A stretch of 64,000 nucleotides of DNA, taken from assembly GCA_019054805.1 (NCBI GenBank), contig JAHQIY010000031.1, positions 1 to 64,000 on the forward strand, given 5' to 3'. The position numbers and the translations under genes are program-made. Under the pieces are notes generated by a model. The model saw nothing but the letters and a program-made list of their open reading frames with translations. It did no database searches and was not told the origin of the DNA. Origin of the DNA: Brachionus manjavacas (taxonomy: Eukaryota; Rotifera; Eurotatoria; Ploima; Brachionidae). The number at the start of each line of letters is the position of its first letter. Positions within the stretch are counted from its first letter, which is position 1. Shown here in pieces: positions 45,610 to 57,479 of the stretch.

Positions 45610-46172
45610 AATATGCAATAGCAGCTTGGTGCCCTCACAACAAAAAAGAGATAAAAATACTAGAAAAAGTACAGATTAGAGCTACAAAACTTGTTAAGAG
45701 CATAAAAGAACTTTCTTATGAAAAAAGACTAGAAATTTTGGACCTATCGACTGTCCAAGAGAGAAGAGAGAGAGCTGACTTAATCGAGTACTTTAAAATT
45801 TCGAAAGGATTGAGCATTATTGACTGGCACAACCCGAACAAGCTCACTAATTAACTATCAATTGAAGGCCCAGCTAAAGGTATACGGGGAGGAAAGCACA
45901 GGTTAGCGAAACAACTCACAAGGATCAGTCAAAGAGAGCACTATTTGTCGAATAGAGTGGTAGACAATTGGAATCGATTGACGACTGACATAATTTCAGT
46001 AGACACCAAGAACAGCTTTAAAAAGAAAATTGATGATTTTTTCAAGTCAAACAAGAAATAAACATATTTAGTTATTTATACTCGTTTTAGCTACCATAGT
46101 GAGACTCTAGTGTCTTGCTCTACAGGATAAAACCTGTCGTAGCCTATTATTATTATTATTACTATTATTAGA
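45610..46172 (+). mobile_element. LINE (family C) C-terminal fragment with (TTA)n tail
   Basis: The plus strand reads EYAIAAWCPHNKKEIKILEK, RATKLVKSIKELSYEKRLE, one stop, then HYLSNRVVDNWNRLT and FKKKIDDFFKSNKK-stop. These are the C-terminal landmarks of CR1/L2-like RTs (the ExxQxRATK block and the WNxL block). The 3' untranslated region ends in (TTA)n at about 46141-46170. It differs in sequence from families A and B. Confidence 0.85.
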
Positions 46173-47409
46173 AAATTTTCATCTTTTTCTCTTCAGAACA
46201 TTAAAAATGACCCAATCATGAAAACTATTCAGTTTTTCAAACAGAAATTAAAATAAATAAAAATAATAGGTTGTTGTCAGACATTAGCAGAATGTCTTGA
46301 AAAGATATGAAGAAAATTTTTTTAATAATTTATTTTTGAAAAACCATATAATTTTTTGAATTTTTATTTTGTTAAGAAATTTCCTAAAAATTCGTAAATA
46401 CCGAAACAATGAGAAAAAAGAATAAAGAAAACTTTAAAATCAGTCAGTTAAGAAGAATTACTTACTCTAATTTAAGAAATAAAGTTATTTAAGATTTGAG
46501 AAGATTTTTAAATTTTTTTCAACTTTTGACTTTTTTTTTTAAATCTTATTAGGGGAGTAACATCTTTTTAAAATAATTAAAGAAGGTGCAAATTCAACTA
46601 AAAACCGGTAAGGTTCTTTAATTTTTAATTCTTGTGTCATTTTTCTTGAATTTTACTCTAGAATTTTCAGAAGAATTATGGCACAATAATGTCTAATAGA
46701 CAAAAGATAATATTCTGTCTGTGCTGAAATTCTTTTAGAAAATTTTTAGTGTCATTAAAGTATAAAGGATTTGCAATAGCAAGTTTGCAATCATCTGGCA
46801 TTTTCTTCAGTTTAATCATTCATCAAATTAATGGAACTAAAAATTCTTGAATATTTTGAATAATCTAAGTGTGAATTCAAAAGAAAACAAGTAAGCTTGA
46901 GGAAGGTAATTCGTTTATAATTTTTAATGTCACCAATAGGTTATTCATTAAATCTTTAAAATTTTTCCAAGTCTATTAAATATTTGAACAAAATTTGAGT
47001 ATTCCTTTTAGAACACCTGTTTAATTAAACAAAATCATTTAATTTAATTCGAGATATTTAATTTTTCAAACTAGCTTTTCGAAAAAAGCAACGAAAAAAA
47101 ATAATTTCCAACCAAAATTTTTGTCAAAAATCAGGTTTAAAGTCAAACAAAGCTAATCTTTTTATTATGTAATTTTTATAATCTAAAAAATATTTTTTTA
47201 TGTAATTTTTTTTCAACAAATTTGGTGACCATCGAAAAAAATCTCAAATAAAATAATACATCTACTTTAAAACGTGATAATTTTTATTTATATACGCCAT
47301 AAAAAAAAAACTCTGAACTCGAAATTTTTACACAAAAATAAAATCATAATTAAGAAAAAATTTTTTGTCATTACTTTTATATAAATTCCTTTGTGGCAAT
47401 AACTTGAAT
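46173..47409. other. AT-rich 5' flank of the transporter gene; no feature seen
   Basis: No open frame with a recognisable domain and no structured repeat. The frame of the transporter extends upstream to about 47365 but without an ATG. Confidence 0.45.
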
Positions 47410-50400
47410 ATGTTAGCACAGGATGCAGAGGATCAGGCTGAAGTGCTCAGTTTATACGAAGAAAATCGAAATGAAAAGTCATGTGATCAAGCCACAAAAA
47501 CCAGGGATTTAAAAAATATATTTTTTCTCATATTTTTGTACATCATTCTAGCTATTCCGATCGGTCTAGCGTTCAGCATTCCACTTATACTCAGCACTAG
47601 AAAAGTAGCTTACTCTGACCAGGGCACATACAGTTTCGCCATTTGGCCATTTTCGCTTAAATTACTTTGGGCACCGTTGGTAGACGCTTTTTTTGTGCGC
47701 AAAATAGGCCGGCGCAAAACATGGGTGGTTTCGAGCCAATTTATTTCAGGTCTTGTCATGGTCATCTTGGCCTCCCAGGTCAACAAGCTAATTGATGAAA
47801 GCATAGAGCACAGCAAATATGATATTTATCTTCTGGCGTTGATTTTTGGCTTCATAGTTTTTTTGAGTGCAACCCAAGACGTTGCTCTTGATGCATGGTC
47901 ACTTGATCTTCTCATGGAGTAGGTTTAAATTTGATTATTTAATTTTAAAAATATTTATTTAAAACAATGAAACTAGAAAAAATGCGCCTTTTCAAGCACT
48001 TTGTAATTCGTTTGGCTTTGGCATCGGACAATTTGTCGGCAATGCCGGCTTTTTGATATTCGAGTCCGTCAAATTCAGCAATGAATACATTCGACCTTTT
48101 TTTAATCTAAGCCCTCAGAAGCATGGACTTGTCACTTTAGAAAGTAAATATTATTTTTTTACTAATAATTTATTTATTTATTTAAAAAATAATTTGGGAA
48201 AAATCCCCTGGCTGTTTGGAATGAATATTGATTCTCCCTTTCAGCCACATTAGCGTTAATTTTGGGATTTGTAAAAGTTATTTTTGATTTTTTAAAAAAT
48301 TGAAAAAACACATAAATTAGAGCAAAAAGTAAATGTTATACAAAAAATTGAATAATTTTGTATTAATTAAATTAAACATTCTTGAAAATTTCTTGAAAAA
48401 TAAAAATTGTAAAAGCATAAAAGATTGTTTATTTTATTTGATTTTTTTCTTTAAATAGGTCGAAAAGGGTTTTCCAGTTTTGATTTTACTAATAAAAATT
48501 TGCTTTAAAAAGAAAGAATTGCACATAAGTGAGGATAAAAATGTCCGAACAAGTCTCATTCAAGTCATGGCTTTGACTTTTATTCTGCTCTCTTTTAATC
48601 ATTCAATTTAAATAACAAACTTCCCAGTCAACCCAATAATAATGAAAAATCAACTGTCCTTTAAAAAACCGCTACAAAATCATCAAAAATTTAAAGATTT
48701 AATGATGAAATTTATTAAGGTTAATTAATCATCAAAATACTTAAAATAGCAGTGATTTTTTTCTTTCAATATGTCTAAATTTACCAAATGGGTTTACATG
48801 ATGTGAAAAAGATAGGAGGTAAGTGATAAAAATTTGCAATATTTTTAGTTTTATTTAGAGTTTAGAAGCAAGAAAAATTTGAATTTTATTGTGATACATT
48901 TAGGAAAGAAAATTCAGCTTCGAAATTCATTTTTTTATTATTAAAAAAATCCAAGTGTAAAAATAGTAAGCTAATTAACTGATTACTAAAGTTACTTACA
49001 GCAGAGCTTGATCAACATCTTCGTAACTTGATAATTTGATTCCTTTTTTCTGGACCGCATAGTTCTTTTCGTAATGTTCAAATATTTTTGAATCAAACGA
49101 TTAATTGTTGAAATCGTAGAAGAATTAACGTTTTATTCTTTGGCTACCTTTGAAGAAGTTATTTTTTGTCCAGAAAGTTTTTTTATGATTTCTATATTGG
49201 CTTCAAATAAGATACATTTTGTGTTTTTGCAGACTTGGTCTTCATTCATTTTTGTCAATTGAATTTTCAAGATAAATAATAATTATTTATTTATTTGGTT
49301 TAATTTTTTGTGTTTGAATTACAAAATGCATTCAATGTTGAAATAACACTGAAAAAGTGCGATGTTTCAAATATTTTTTTGGGTTTAAATAAAAAAATAA
49401 TTTTAAGTTAATATTGCAAGCATGAAAAACTTGGTGTTTTTTATGAATTTCGACTTTAGGTTTGTGATCCTTAAGATAATATTTGTAGTTTAAAAAACTA
49501 TCTACGCTCTGTTTTCCATTTTTTATCAAGTGAGTTAAAATTTGTTAAAAAGCACCAAACGAAAGTAAATTATCACTTATGTCAATATTTTATAAGAGGA
49601 AAACAAGGTTTTTCGTGTCTAGTCCGTTAGGTAAACTATAGTTCACCTATTACTGGAACGATTCTTGTTCTCAGGTTTAATGAACTATTAGTTCACCTAA
49701 TTCTTTAAAGCTAATGTAATGATAAAAAATAAGATAGAAAAAATAATTACATAAAAAATTTAAAGTTAAGTGGAGTAGGAAAATTTTGCGAAATAGATGA
49801 ATCTTTGTCCGCCAAAGTCAAACACTTAAAGGGTGAACAATTTATTTTAATTTTCTTTAATTTTTATTATTTATGTTGAAAGACAAAGATTTAAGAAGAA
49901 AGCGTATTTAGATATTTGGGATTATGGAAAGAGTAATAACAAGTCAACCAGATCATAGAAAATGCTATTTCTAAAGCTCTTCCAACAAAAAAAACCAAAA
50001 AAAACTATTAACTAATTTTTATATTATCAGTTTCGAGAATAAGGCATTCTATTAAATTTTGAGCTTTATTCAATTTGTTCGCATAATCTAAAAAACTTTC
50101 GTATAATTCTATTTTGAACAAATAAATTGAGTGAACCAAAAGTTCACAAAGCCTGAGAACAAGAATTTTTCGGATAATAAATGAACTATGGTTCACCTAA
50201 CCGACTAGATCCAGTTTTTTAATGATTGAATATAAAATTTAATCAAAATGAATTATTTATCTATTTTTTTTTGCTTTTTAATGCTCATTTTTATTCTTTT
50301 TATTTATTTAATTTTATATTATCTAACTAAATTTCTAGTTTTTTCATATGTTTCTAGTCTGAATGAGCATTTGCTGGGGAAAAAATAAATTAATGAATTA

Positions 50401-53400
50401 TTTAACAATTAAAAAAGAATTTTCAATATTTTTTTCATTTTCGGTAAAGTTATTACAAAAATATTCAGGTATTAAATTAAATTCATTCTATTTCACCAAA
50501 GAGTTTAATTTCAAATATGAAAACGCTTGCAATATTAACTTAAAATTATTTTTTTATTTGAGACTGAAAAAATAATTTGAAACATCGCATTTTTTCACTG
50601 TTATTTCAACATTGAATACATTTTGTAATTCAAACACAAAAAATTAAACCATTTGTTTTCCTAACTAGAGCTCCTTTAGAATAAATTATAAAAGAAATAA
50701 AATTAAATTAAAGATCAAAATAAAGTTAGATAAAATAAGATCTAATTATAATCAAAATAAAGTAAATAAGCTAAAAAAAATGAAAAGAAATTTAAAAGAC
50801 ATAAATTGAAATTGAAATAGAAATAGAACTTGAGTTGATCAGATGTGACAATTGTTTACATAGTTGAAGCTTCAGCAAAAAAAGAAGAAAAAGCAAGGTA
50901 GCAATTACACAATCGAGTTAAGTATTCAATATATCTTGATTCGAAGCTGTTAGCTATTTAAGATTATTAGAAGCCTTGCGATGCACGATAGGAGAAAGTA
51001 TCATATTTTAAATTAGATCTGACTGCTGAATTGTGAATTGCTTGTAATTTTAAGCAAGTCTAGTCAGGGCTATTTATTTATTGTGAATTGCTTGTAATAA
51101 AATTACAAGCAATTCACAATACAGCAGTCAGATGACTTTTCAGATTAATCCCTTAATTTTTCCAATTTTGAGCTGTTCAGAATTTTTACTAAGATTGTCT
51201 AGTAAATAAATTGCTAAACTTCTCAGATAGCAAAATATGCAAAATTATGTTCAATAGAAAACGATAAGAATAATCATGTCTCAGACTGCTAAAGCAGAGC
51301 GTCTATCTAGTGCTATTGCTTAGGACCCTACAGCTTCTCTTACTACTTCTACTGATCTGTTCAATACTTAACCAAATGTAGAACCTTGTAGAAGGATACG
51401 CTCTTTATGATATATTAAATGGGGATAATTTTTATGCCTTAAAGGTTAAACAGATTAAATTCTATTAGTCAAAAAATCACCCAATTACTCCGAATATTAT
51501 TATTCTAGATAACCCATTTAACCGCAATAGACTACAAATATGCGGTGCCGCTATTTTTTTAATAATTTAAAAATACATTTTCTCTCTCTCGCTCTCGCAA
51601 AAAAATCTCTGTTTAAAAGATGGGCACCCGCTTTAGACTTAGTTACCATCTAATTTAACTTTAACTCTAAAATTTTTTTTATATTTGTTTTTTTATTTTT
51701 TTTAAGAAGTTTTAGCTCGACACAGATAAATAATAAAAATATAATTCTTTATTTATATAAATTTAGAGCAGGTTTTTGATCGATCATCGATTATTGATTT
51801 GCTTGACTTGACTTTGCTTGGCACTTCTCAATGCCTTTTTTGTATACTTTTCAATATACGGAAAAACTAGACTAAACTGTGAAAAAAAAATATATGTGAA
51901 CCAGCTTTATTTTTACCATAAAATAAAGACAAATATATTCAGTTGAATAAAATTATATATTAATCTTATTAATTCAATTTTGTCAATCTTTGTATAAATT
52001 TCACAAGAGTCTCTCAATAAACAACAAATTGAAAAAGAATAAAAATATCTTTAGAGAATCAATATCTTTAGAGAATCTGTATATAACTAACTTCAACACC
52101 GACTCAAGCCAACTTAAATGTCTTTAATTTTACAGTGCAACACTATGATCTCATGTGCTTAGCAAGTCACTAGTATTTAACACTGTGTAAAACAAGACAA
52201 AGATCTTCTCTTTTTTTTACTATTGTTAGAATTATTATTTTGTATTATTTTCTTCCTTTTCTTTATTATTTGCTTGGGCTAGAAGTGGCAATTTATTAAT
52301 AAAGTATTATTTAATTTATTTTCTTTATTATTTATGTAATAACCGCGAACCACCAGATCCTAACAGATCCAGACAAGTATAAAATTATCTAAGGTTTATA
52401 ACAAATCATTAAATTTGAGTTGACTGGGTTTTTCTAAAAAATTCAAACTAATTAATTTTTTTTGATGAAAAAAAAATTAATTTTTTAAAAGACATTCTAA
52501 AAAAATCATAAACAAATTTTAATTTCTTAAAATAAAATGTTCAAGTTTAGAGTTTTTCTATGTGTTTGGATCGATTTCGATGTTGACATCGATCATGGTT
52601 CTTTTGTTCAAAAATGAATACAACTTGAATAAGATAAAGATTGAATCAGAACGTTTGATAATCGAGAGACATGAAATGGAATCGAAAAATCGTTCAATTT
52701 GGGATACTTATAGAATAATATGGAAGATTTTATGCATCAAACCAATTCGTATTTTGGTCATTCTGATGGTAACGTTTCGCTTTGGATTCTCGACAGAGAG
52801 TGTAATAAGACTTAAACTAGTTGAGCAGGGCTTTGCCAGAGAAAAGCTTAGTCTCATGGGAATAATCTTGTCACCAATACTTTCGCTGATTCCAATAATC
52901 CTGAGCCGATTTTTGAAAGGCCCAAAACCTCTTAAATACTTTAACATTTTTATTGGACTCAAGTAAAACAATATCTGATTTTTTTATCTAATAAAAAATT
53001 CAATTTCTAATTAAAGGATTATAATGGTGGTTGTATTTTGTGTGTTCTTAAAAAATTTGTCCTATTTTCGCGATGAAGAAAAAAATTTCTCAATATGGTT
53101 CTATTTTTTGTTGTTTATAATCAGCTTGATTAAAGATACTTTTTCGTTTGGTGCTTACGTGACTTTGGGCGGGTTTAATGCAAGGATAAGTGATCGTCTA
53201 ATAGGTGGTACTTACATGACATTTTTGGCTTTTTGGCCGAGTTTGGGATCCATTTTGTCCAAAACAAGCGCCCTTTTTTCCATTAATTTACTCACCTTTA
53301 AAAAATGTGAGGACTTTGATTCCAATAGCACAATTTTGAACATTACTAATTCGACACAGATTTTGGTAGGTGGTGTTAAAGAATGCAAATTGCTGTTTGA

Positions 53401-53527
53401 TCCATTTTATCCGCTGACTGGCGTTCTGTTAATTTATGGAGTAGTTTGGGTCTTGATCTCGAACAGATACTTTAAAAGGCTACAAGCTTTACCAAAGGAG
53501 GACTGGAAAATAAATCTAGAAAAGTAA
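47410..53527 (+). CDS. SLC33A1: Acetyl-coenzyme A transporter 1 (SLC33A1/AT-1-like), four exons
   Basis: Exons 47410-47918, 47977-48143, 52551-52962 and 53017-53527, all GT-AG and in frame, encode 532 residues (human 549). The family moves acetyl-CoA from the cytosol into the ER/Golgi lumen, where it is used to acetylate proteins and gangliosides. The MFS-like protein starts with a short acidic tail. The first helix (about 37-60) contains the AIPIGLAFSIPLIL motif, followed by the signature WPFSLKLLWAPLVDA at 79-93 and GRRKTW at 100-105. SATQDVALDAW lies at about 156-166, and LIGGTYMT near residue 425 is the strongest family motif. The C-terminal YFKRLQALPKEDWK matches the human end. The start is ATG 47410; no ATG precedes it in frame. 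Intron 1 is 58 bp and intron 3 is 54 bp. Intron 2 is 4.4 kb and holds three transposon pieces. All core motifs are present, so it is probably functional. Confidence 0.94.
49020..49250 (-). pseudogene. CENP-B/pogo-type helix-turn-helix remnant in the transporter intron
   Basis: Minus strand from about 49250: MNEDQVCKNTKCILFEANIE, then KLSGQKITSSKVAKE-stop-NVNSSTISTIN, the N-terminal HTH pattern of pogo-like transposases (xxKlxGxxxSxVAkexxVxxSTI). No catalytic domain follows; the next piece is the fold-back element. Confidence 0.55.
49296..50651. mobile_element. Fold-back element with long interrupted inverted repeats
   Basis: The ends read TGGTTTAATTTTTTGTGTTT and its complement. The outer block 49296-49424 pairs with 50525-50651, and an inner block at about 49610-49700 pairs with 50128-50215 (GGTTCACCTAACCGACTAGA). 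Flanks ATTTATTT (49289-49296) and ATTTGTTT (50651-50658) could be an 8-bp duplication with one change. No coding capacity. A truncated relative is at about 3650-4830. Confidence 0.85.
50655..51130 (-). mobile_element. Degenerate LINE family A 3' end with a terminal hairpin
   Basis: The tail (CTAGAGCTCCTTTAGAATAA) and the segment around 50890-51050 match the 3' end of family A on the minus strand, with deletions. At about 51084-51121, ATTGTGAATTGCTTGTAAT is followed at once by its complement, so the LINE again ends in a head-to-head inversion. It abuts the right end of the fold-back element. Confidence 0.75.
51131..52550. other. Remainder of transporter intron 2; no further feature seen
   Basis: AT-rich, with a short (TC)n run at about 51582-51597. 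It ends with a consensus TTTAG acceptor at 52546-52550. Confidence 0.5.
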
Positions 53528-53759
53528 TCAAATCATTTATCGAGTAAATCGATCGAATTTATTTAAATAATCAATTGGTGAAAAAGTTTTTTTTTAAATT
53601 TTACATTTTTTTACTAAAAGATAATTGTTTAAATAAAATTTCAGATAGTTTTCGGTCTTTTTAAAATTCGTTTTTTGAAACATTTAAAATAAATGTTATT
53701 TTGCAAGTATAAATTTTTCATTCAAGAATTTTAAAGAATACAAGGGATCTCATATTGTT

Positions 53760-56700
53760 ATATGGAATGTCTTGGGGCAGGATCAAGAATTCCTTAAAGA
53801 ACAATCACAAAGTCACCAAAATACTACAAATGGAATAAGCAAGCAGTAATGGTATGGTAATGGTATTCAATCAGCTAAAACAAAAATTGGTATCAGCCCC
53901 TGTGTTTGCGTTACCGGACCATTTAAAATTGAGTGTGATGCATCTGAAACGGCAATTGGCGCAGTACTTATCGAAACCATAGATGGTAAAGACCATCCGA
54001 TTGCATATGCTGGTCGTCACTTGACAAAAACAGTGATAAATTATACGGTGAGTGAAAAAGAGCTACTAGCAATAGTATGGGGTTCTAAGCATTTTAGAGC
54101 ATATGTGATTGCCCGTAAAATTTTGTTTGTGACTGATCATCGACCATTGGCAACGCTCAAAAAGCTGAAAGATCCAGCAGAACGTCTTGGTAGATTGTTT
54201 TCAAAATTTCACAAGTTAGAATATGAGATTGTCTTTAAGCCTGGTCCGGCAATTGTTTTACCTGATCTTCTGTCCAGAACAGTTGCAAACATTTACTTGA
54301 TAAAAGTAAATGATGGTGTTATTTACAGTCGAGTCTTGTTATAACGATGCTGATTAATACGATATTCGCTTTATAACGATAACGATATTTTTTTTTTCAT
54401 AATTTACAATCCCCAATATTATAACATGTTAAATTAATTTGTTAATACGATGTTTCTTTAATATATAATTAACGATATCAAATTAATACGATAGGTTAAT
54501 TCAGAAAAAAACAATCAAATCAGTGCTAACTCATCGTTTTTAATACGATATTGATCTTTTAAACAAAAAAACTTGAAATTTCGAATGATTTTAATAAAAA
54601 TAATCTCACTATCACAGAACTTGTGAAAAAATATAATAGACCTTAGAGTACTGTTTCTTCTATTCTTAAGGCAGAGAATCAGAAAAAAAACGGAAAAGAT
54701 AAAAAACTTATATAAAATAATCTAATTAATCCTAGCTCTAAAAGAATGAGAGGTTCTAATTATGTTAAAATTGAAGAGGTACTTGATCACTGGTAAAAAT
54801 CAGTTATGTTATTTAATTATTACTCCTAACGGTCCATTGATTCAAGCCCAGGCTTTTAAATATGCAACTAAATTAAATCAAACTGATTTTAAAGCTAGCA
54901 ATGGATGGTTAAATGGATTTAAAAAAAAGGCATAATATTACCTTTAAAACTATTGCATAGATAAACTACGATTGTATTTTGCCTAAGAGGACGAAGACTG
55001 TTCTTTATTCCTTGATCAGTTGTCTGAAATGGATCAATTTTGTAGCGTCGATCAGTCTTTTCAAAGTAAAATTGATAAATATTTTTCTTTTTAATCTATT
55101 TATTATTTTTAATTAAACAATAATTCCTTAGAAAAAATTTATTTTCAATTTTTTTCTTCCCAACCATTTACATGCAAATTTGATTAATACGATATTGATT
55201 AATACGATGTCCATTTTTTCCGCCCAAACACATCTTATTATCCAGACTCGACTGTAGGATTATAATGAAAATAATAAAATAGGCAAAAATATAGACAAAA
55301 AGAAGGTCGATAAATAACAGAAAGACATATGTTTTATTAAAGTGGTTGAATTGGTTCGCAAAAAGAGCAAAAACAACGGGTGGCGAAAGGTTGAAAATGG
55401 AAAAAATTGGTTCAAAATTAAAAAGTGTTGGAGACTGGTAGATGGTGTTATAGTTGTGAAATCGAATGGTCGTAGTGATCGTGTTGTATTACCAATCATG
55501 ATGACTAATGAGCCAAAAAAGTCAAATTTTTTTTGGTTTGGTACGTAAAAGCTAACCATGGAGTATTGTAAAAGTTGTGACATTTGCCAAAGATTCAAGA
55601 ATGGTGGTCCAATTTTTCGTGCTCCTTTGTAACAAATTATCATTTCACGACCGTGGCAAATGATTGGTAATGATTTCATGAGTCCACTGTTCCAAACATC
55701 CAGAGGAAAACTGTACATTATTTTAGCAATAGACTATTTTTCAAAAATTTTTGAAGGAAAGCGTTGGCTTCTTTTAGTGCAGAAGAAACGGCTCAGTTTG
55801 TATTTGAGGAGTTGGTGTTTTGATATGGAGTATTTGAGTTATTTCTTAGTGATCAAGGACCGAATTTTGAAAGCGCGGTGTTGAAACAGCTTAGTGATGC
55901 ATATGGAATTTCAAAACGGCGTTCATCGGCGTACCATTCAAAGTGTAATGGTCTGATTGAGAGAACGAACAAAACAATAAAACAAATCATAAGGGTGTAT
56001 GTTCATGCTGCTCAAATGGACTGGGACATTCACTTAAAGGAAGTTATATGTGCCTACAACTTTTCAGCACATACATCTACTGGTTTTTCGCCGTATGAAG
56101 TGATTTATGGAACAAAGCCTGTATAAGTTATGGATCAACTAGTTGGAGTGGTTTTGAAAAAATTCCGAAATTAGATGCAGACAGCTACGTATCAAAAATT
56201 GTTCAAGCAAAAGATAAAATACACAAGCTTGTAAACGGCAATTTGGCTTTAGCGAGAGCAAAACAACAAAAACATTACGACCAAAAAGCCAAAATTTGAA
56301 AAATTTGAAACCTGGCGACTTTGTTTTACTGAAAAATTTTAAGCCTGCTCTCAAGAAGTCAAAATGTTTTCTTATTGGTCCATTTATTATCGTAGAAATA
56401 ATAAATAAAGTGTCGTTTAAGATAACTATTTTTTTTTTATTATTATTTTTATAACCATACTTGATAGATTTAAGAGTTTTGTTGTACACATAATTTGTGT
56501 CAAGAAGATCATCTTCCCAATAAGCTTTCAAATGAGTGCGATACCGAATAGAATAGTTTTAAGTTCTTGCTGAACTCGAGTGATGAAGCTGTGACTCAAA
56601 CTGAAAGCAGGATTAGCAATGCAGATCCGAACAGGGACGACGAAGAATTCGAAACATCTAGTGATGGTAAGGTGGTGGAAGAAGAAAATGGCAAAGCTGG

Positions 56701-56900
56701 AATCGAAGTCGGATAGTTGGCGCATGTTCAAGAAGGAAATGAGAAGCGTTTTTAAAGAGGGGAAGGAAGCCAGGAAGCAAAAACAGTGAGAGTGTTAAAC
56801 AGAAAGAACAAGTAACCAAGTCTGGAAGAAAGTCTGTGCCGCCTAAGCGTCTAGAATACTTCTCTTCAAAAATAAAACAATTAATTCATCATTTTATTTT
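53760..56900 (+). mobile_element. Gypsy LTR retrotransposon remnant 3 (RNase H, integrase), interrupted by a pogo element
   Basis: The plus strand starts in the RT thumb (about 53860, AFNQLKQKLVSAPVFALP), then RNase H with ECDASETAIGAVL, HFRAYVIARKILFVTDHRPL and LPDLLSRT (to about 54290). After the inserted element it resumes near 55257. The integrase zinc finger is partial (CKSCDICQRFKNGGP, about 55570), followed by the core with SDQGPNFES (about 55850, frameshifted), YHSKCNGLIERTNKT and AYNFSAHTSTGFSPYE (to 56126). The C-terminal domain (LKPGDFVLLKNF, about 56310) follows, and a basic tail (GRKSVPPKRLEYF, about 56825) ends it. The RT palm, protease and gag are absent. Multiple stops. Confidence 0.88.
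54326..55254 (+). mobile_element. Pogo/Tigger-like element, 929 bp, with TA target duplication, inserted in Gypsy remnant 3
   Basis: Ends CAGTCGAGTCT and its complement AGACTCGACTG are flanked by TA at 54324-54325 and 55255-55256. Subterminal ATTAATACGATAT words recur at both ends. The interior reads a CENP-B HTH (ITELVKKYNRP-stop-STVSSILK), SSKRMRGSNYVKIEEVLDHW and ASNGWLNGFKK, the DNA-binding half of a Tigger-like transposase. The DDE domain is deleted. The Gypsy frame before and after is the same phase once 931 bp are discounted. Confidence 0.92.
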
Positions 56901-56953
56901 ATTTTATGTTTATTTATATTATTTATAGTTGACTTTCTTTAATGCCCGAGGGA

Positions 56954-57214
56954 TGTAGACATGTCATGTGACTAAACCACATGACTTATTAGATTTTTAA
57001 GAATTAAATGATATTACAAATTTGAGATTTGAGCTTATGAATTTTATAAAATAATCCCGCACTCACGCAAGCGTTCTCTGAATGATTAATTCATTAAAAC
57101 ATTTTAAAGCGTTCCTTTTTTAAAGCCAAAAATTGTCGCTATAAATAAAAGAAACTATTCACAAATATGGGGATACTTCAATAAACAGTTTTAACAACAA
57201 GTTTACTGGTTACA
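56954..57214 (+). repeat. Possible 3' LTR of Gypsy remnant 3
   Basis: A purine tract, CCCGAGGGA, precedes TGTAGACATGTCATGTGAC. The segment carries a TATA-like GCTATAAATAAAAG and ends GGTTACA, so it starts TGTA and ends TACA as LTRs often do. No second copy is present in the window, so this rests on position and form only. Confidence 0.45.
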
Positions 57215-57479
57215 ATATCTGCAAATTTCAAGCGTCTCTGTTGTGTTTTTCTCGAGATATCGTTAAAAAAACATTTTTTTCTGTATATTAAATTTTAAAG
57301 CGTTTTAACTCCTGAATTGAATTATCGACTCTATATTGCTAGATAGAAAAATTTAAATACAAATAAGACAAAAATAAGGTCGAAATTTATAAATCAAAAA
57401 TAAGACAGAAAAATCATATGAAGTCGAGCACATGTATTTTTTAGACATTTGAAAAATTAATTATGTAGTGTATCCGTTA

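Noticed and set aside
47365-47409. Upstream extension of the transporter protein to a non-ATG start
   Set aside because: The first codon would be TTG. ATG 47410 is the first Met in frame and gives a family-like N-terminus.
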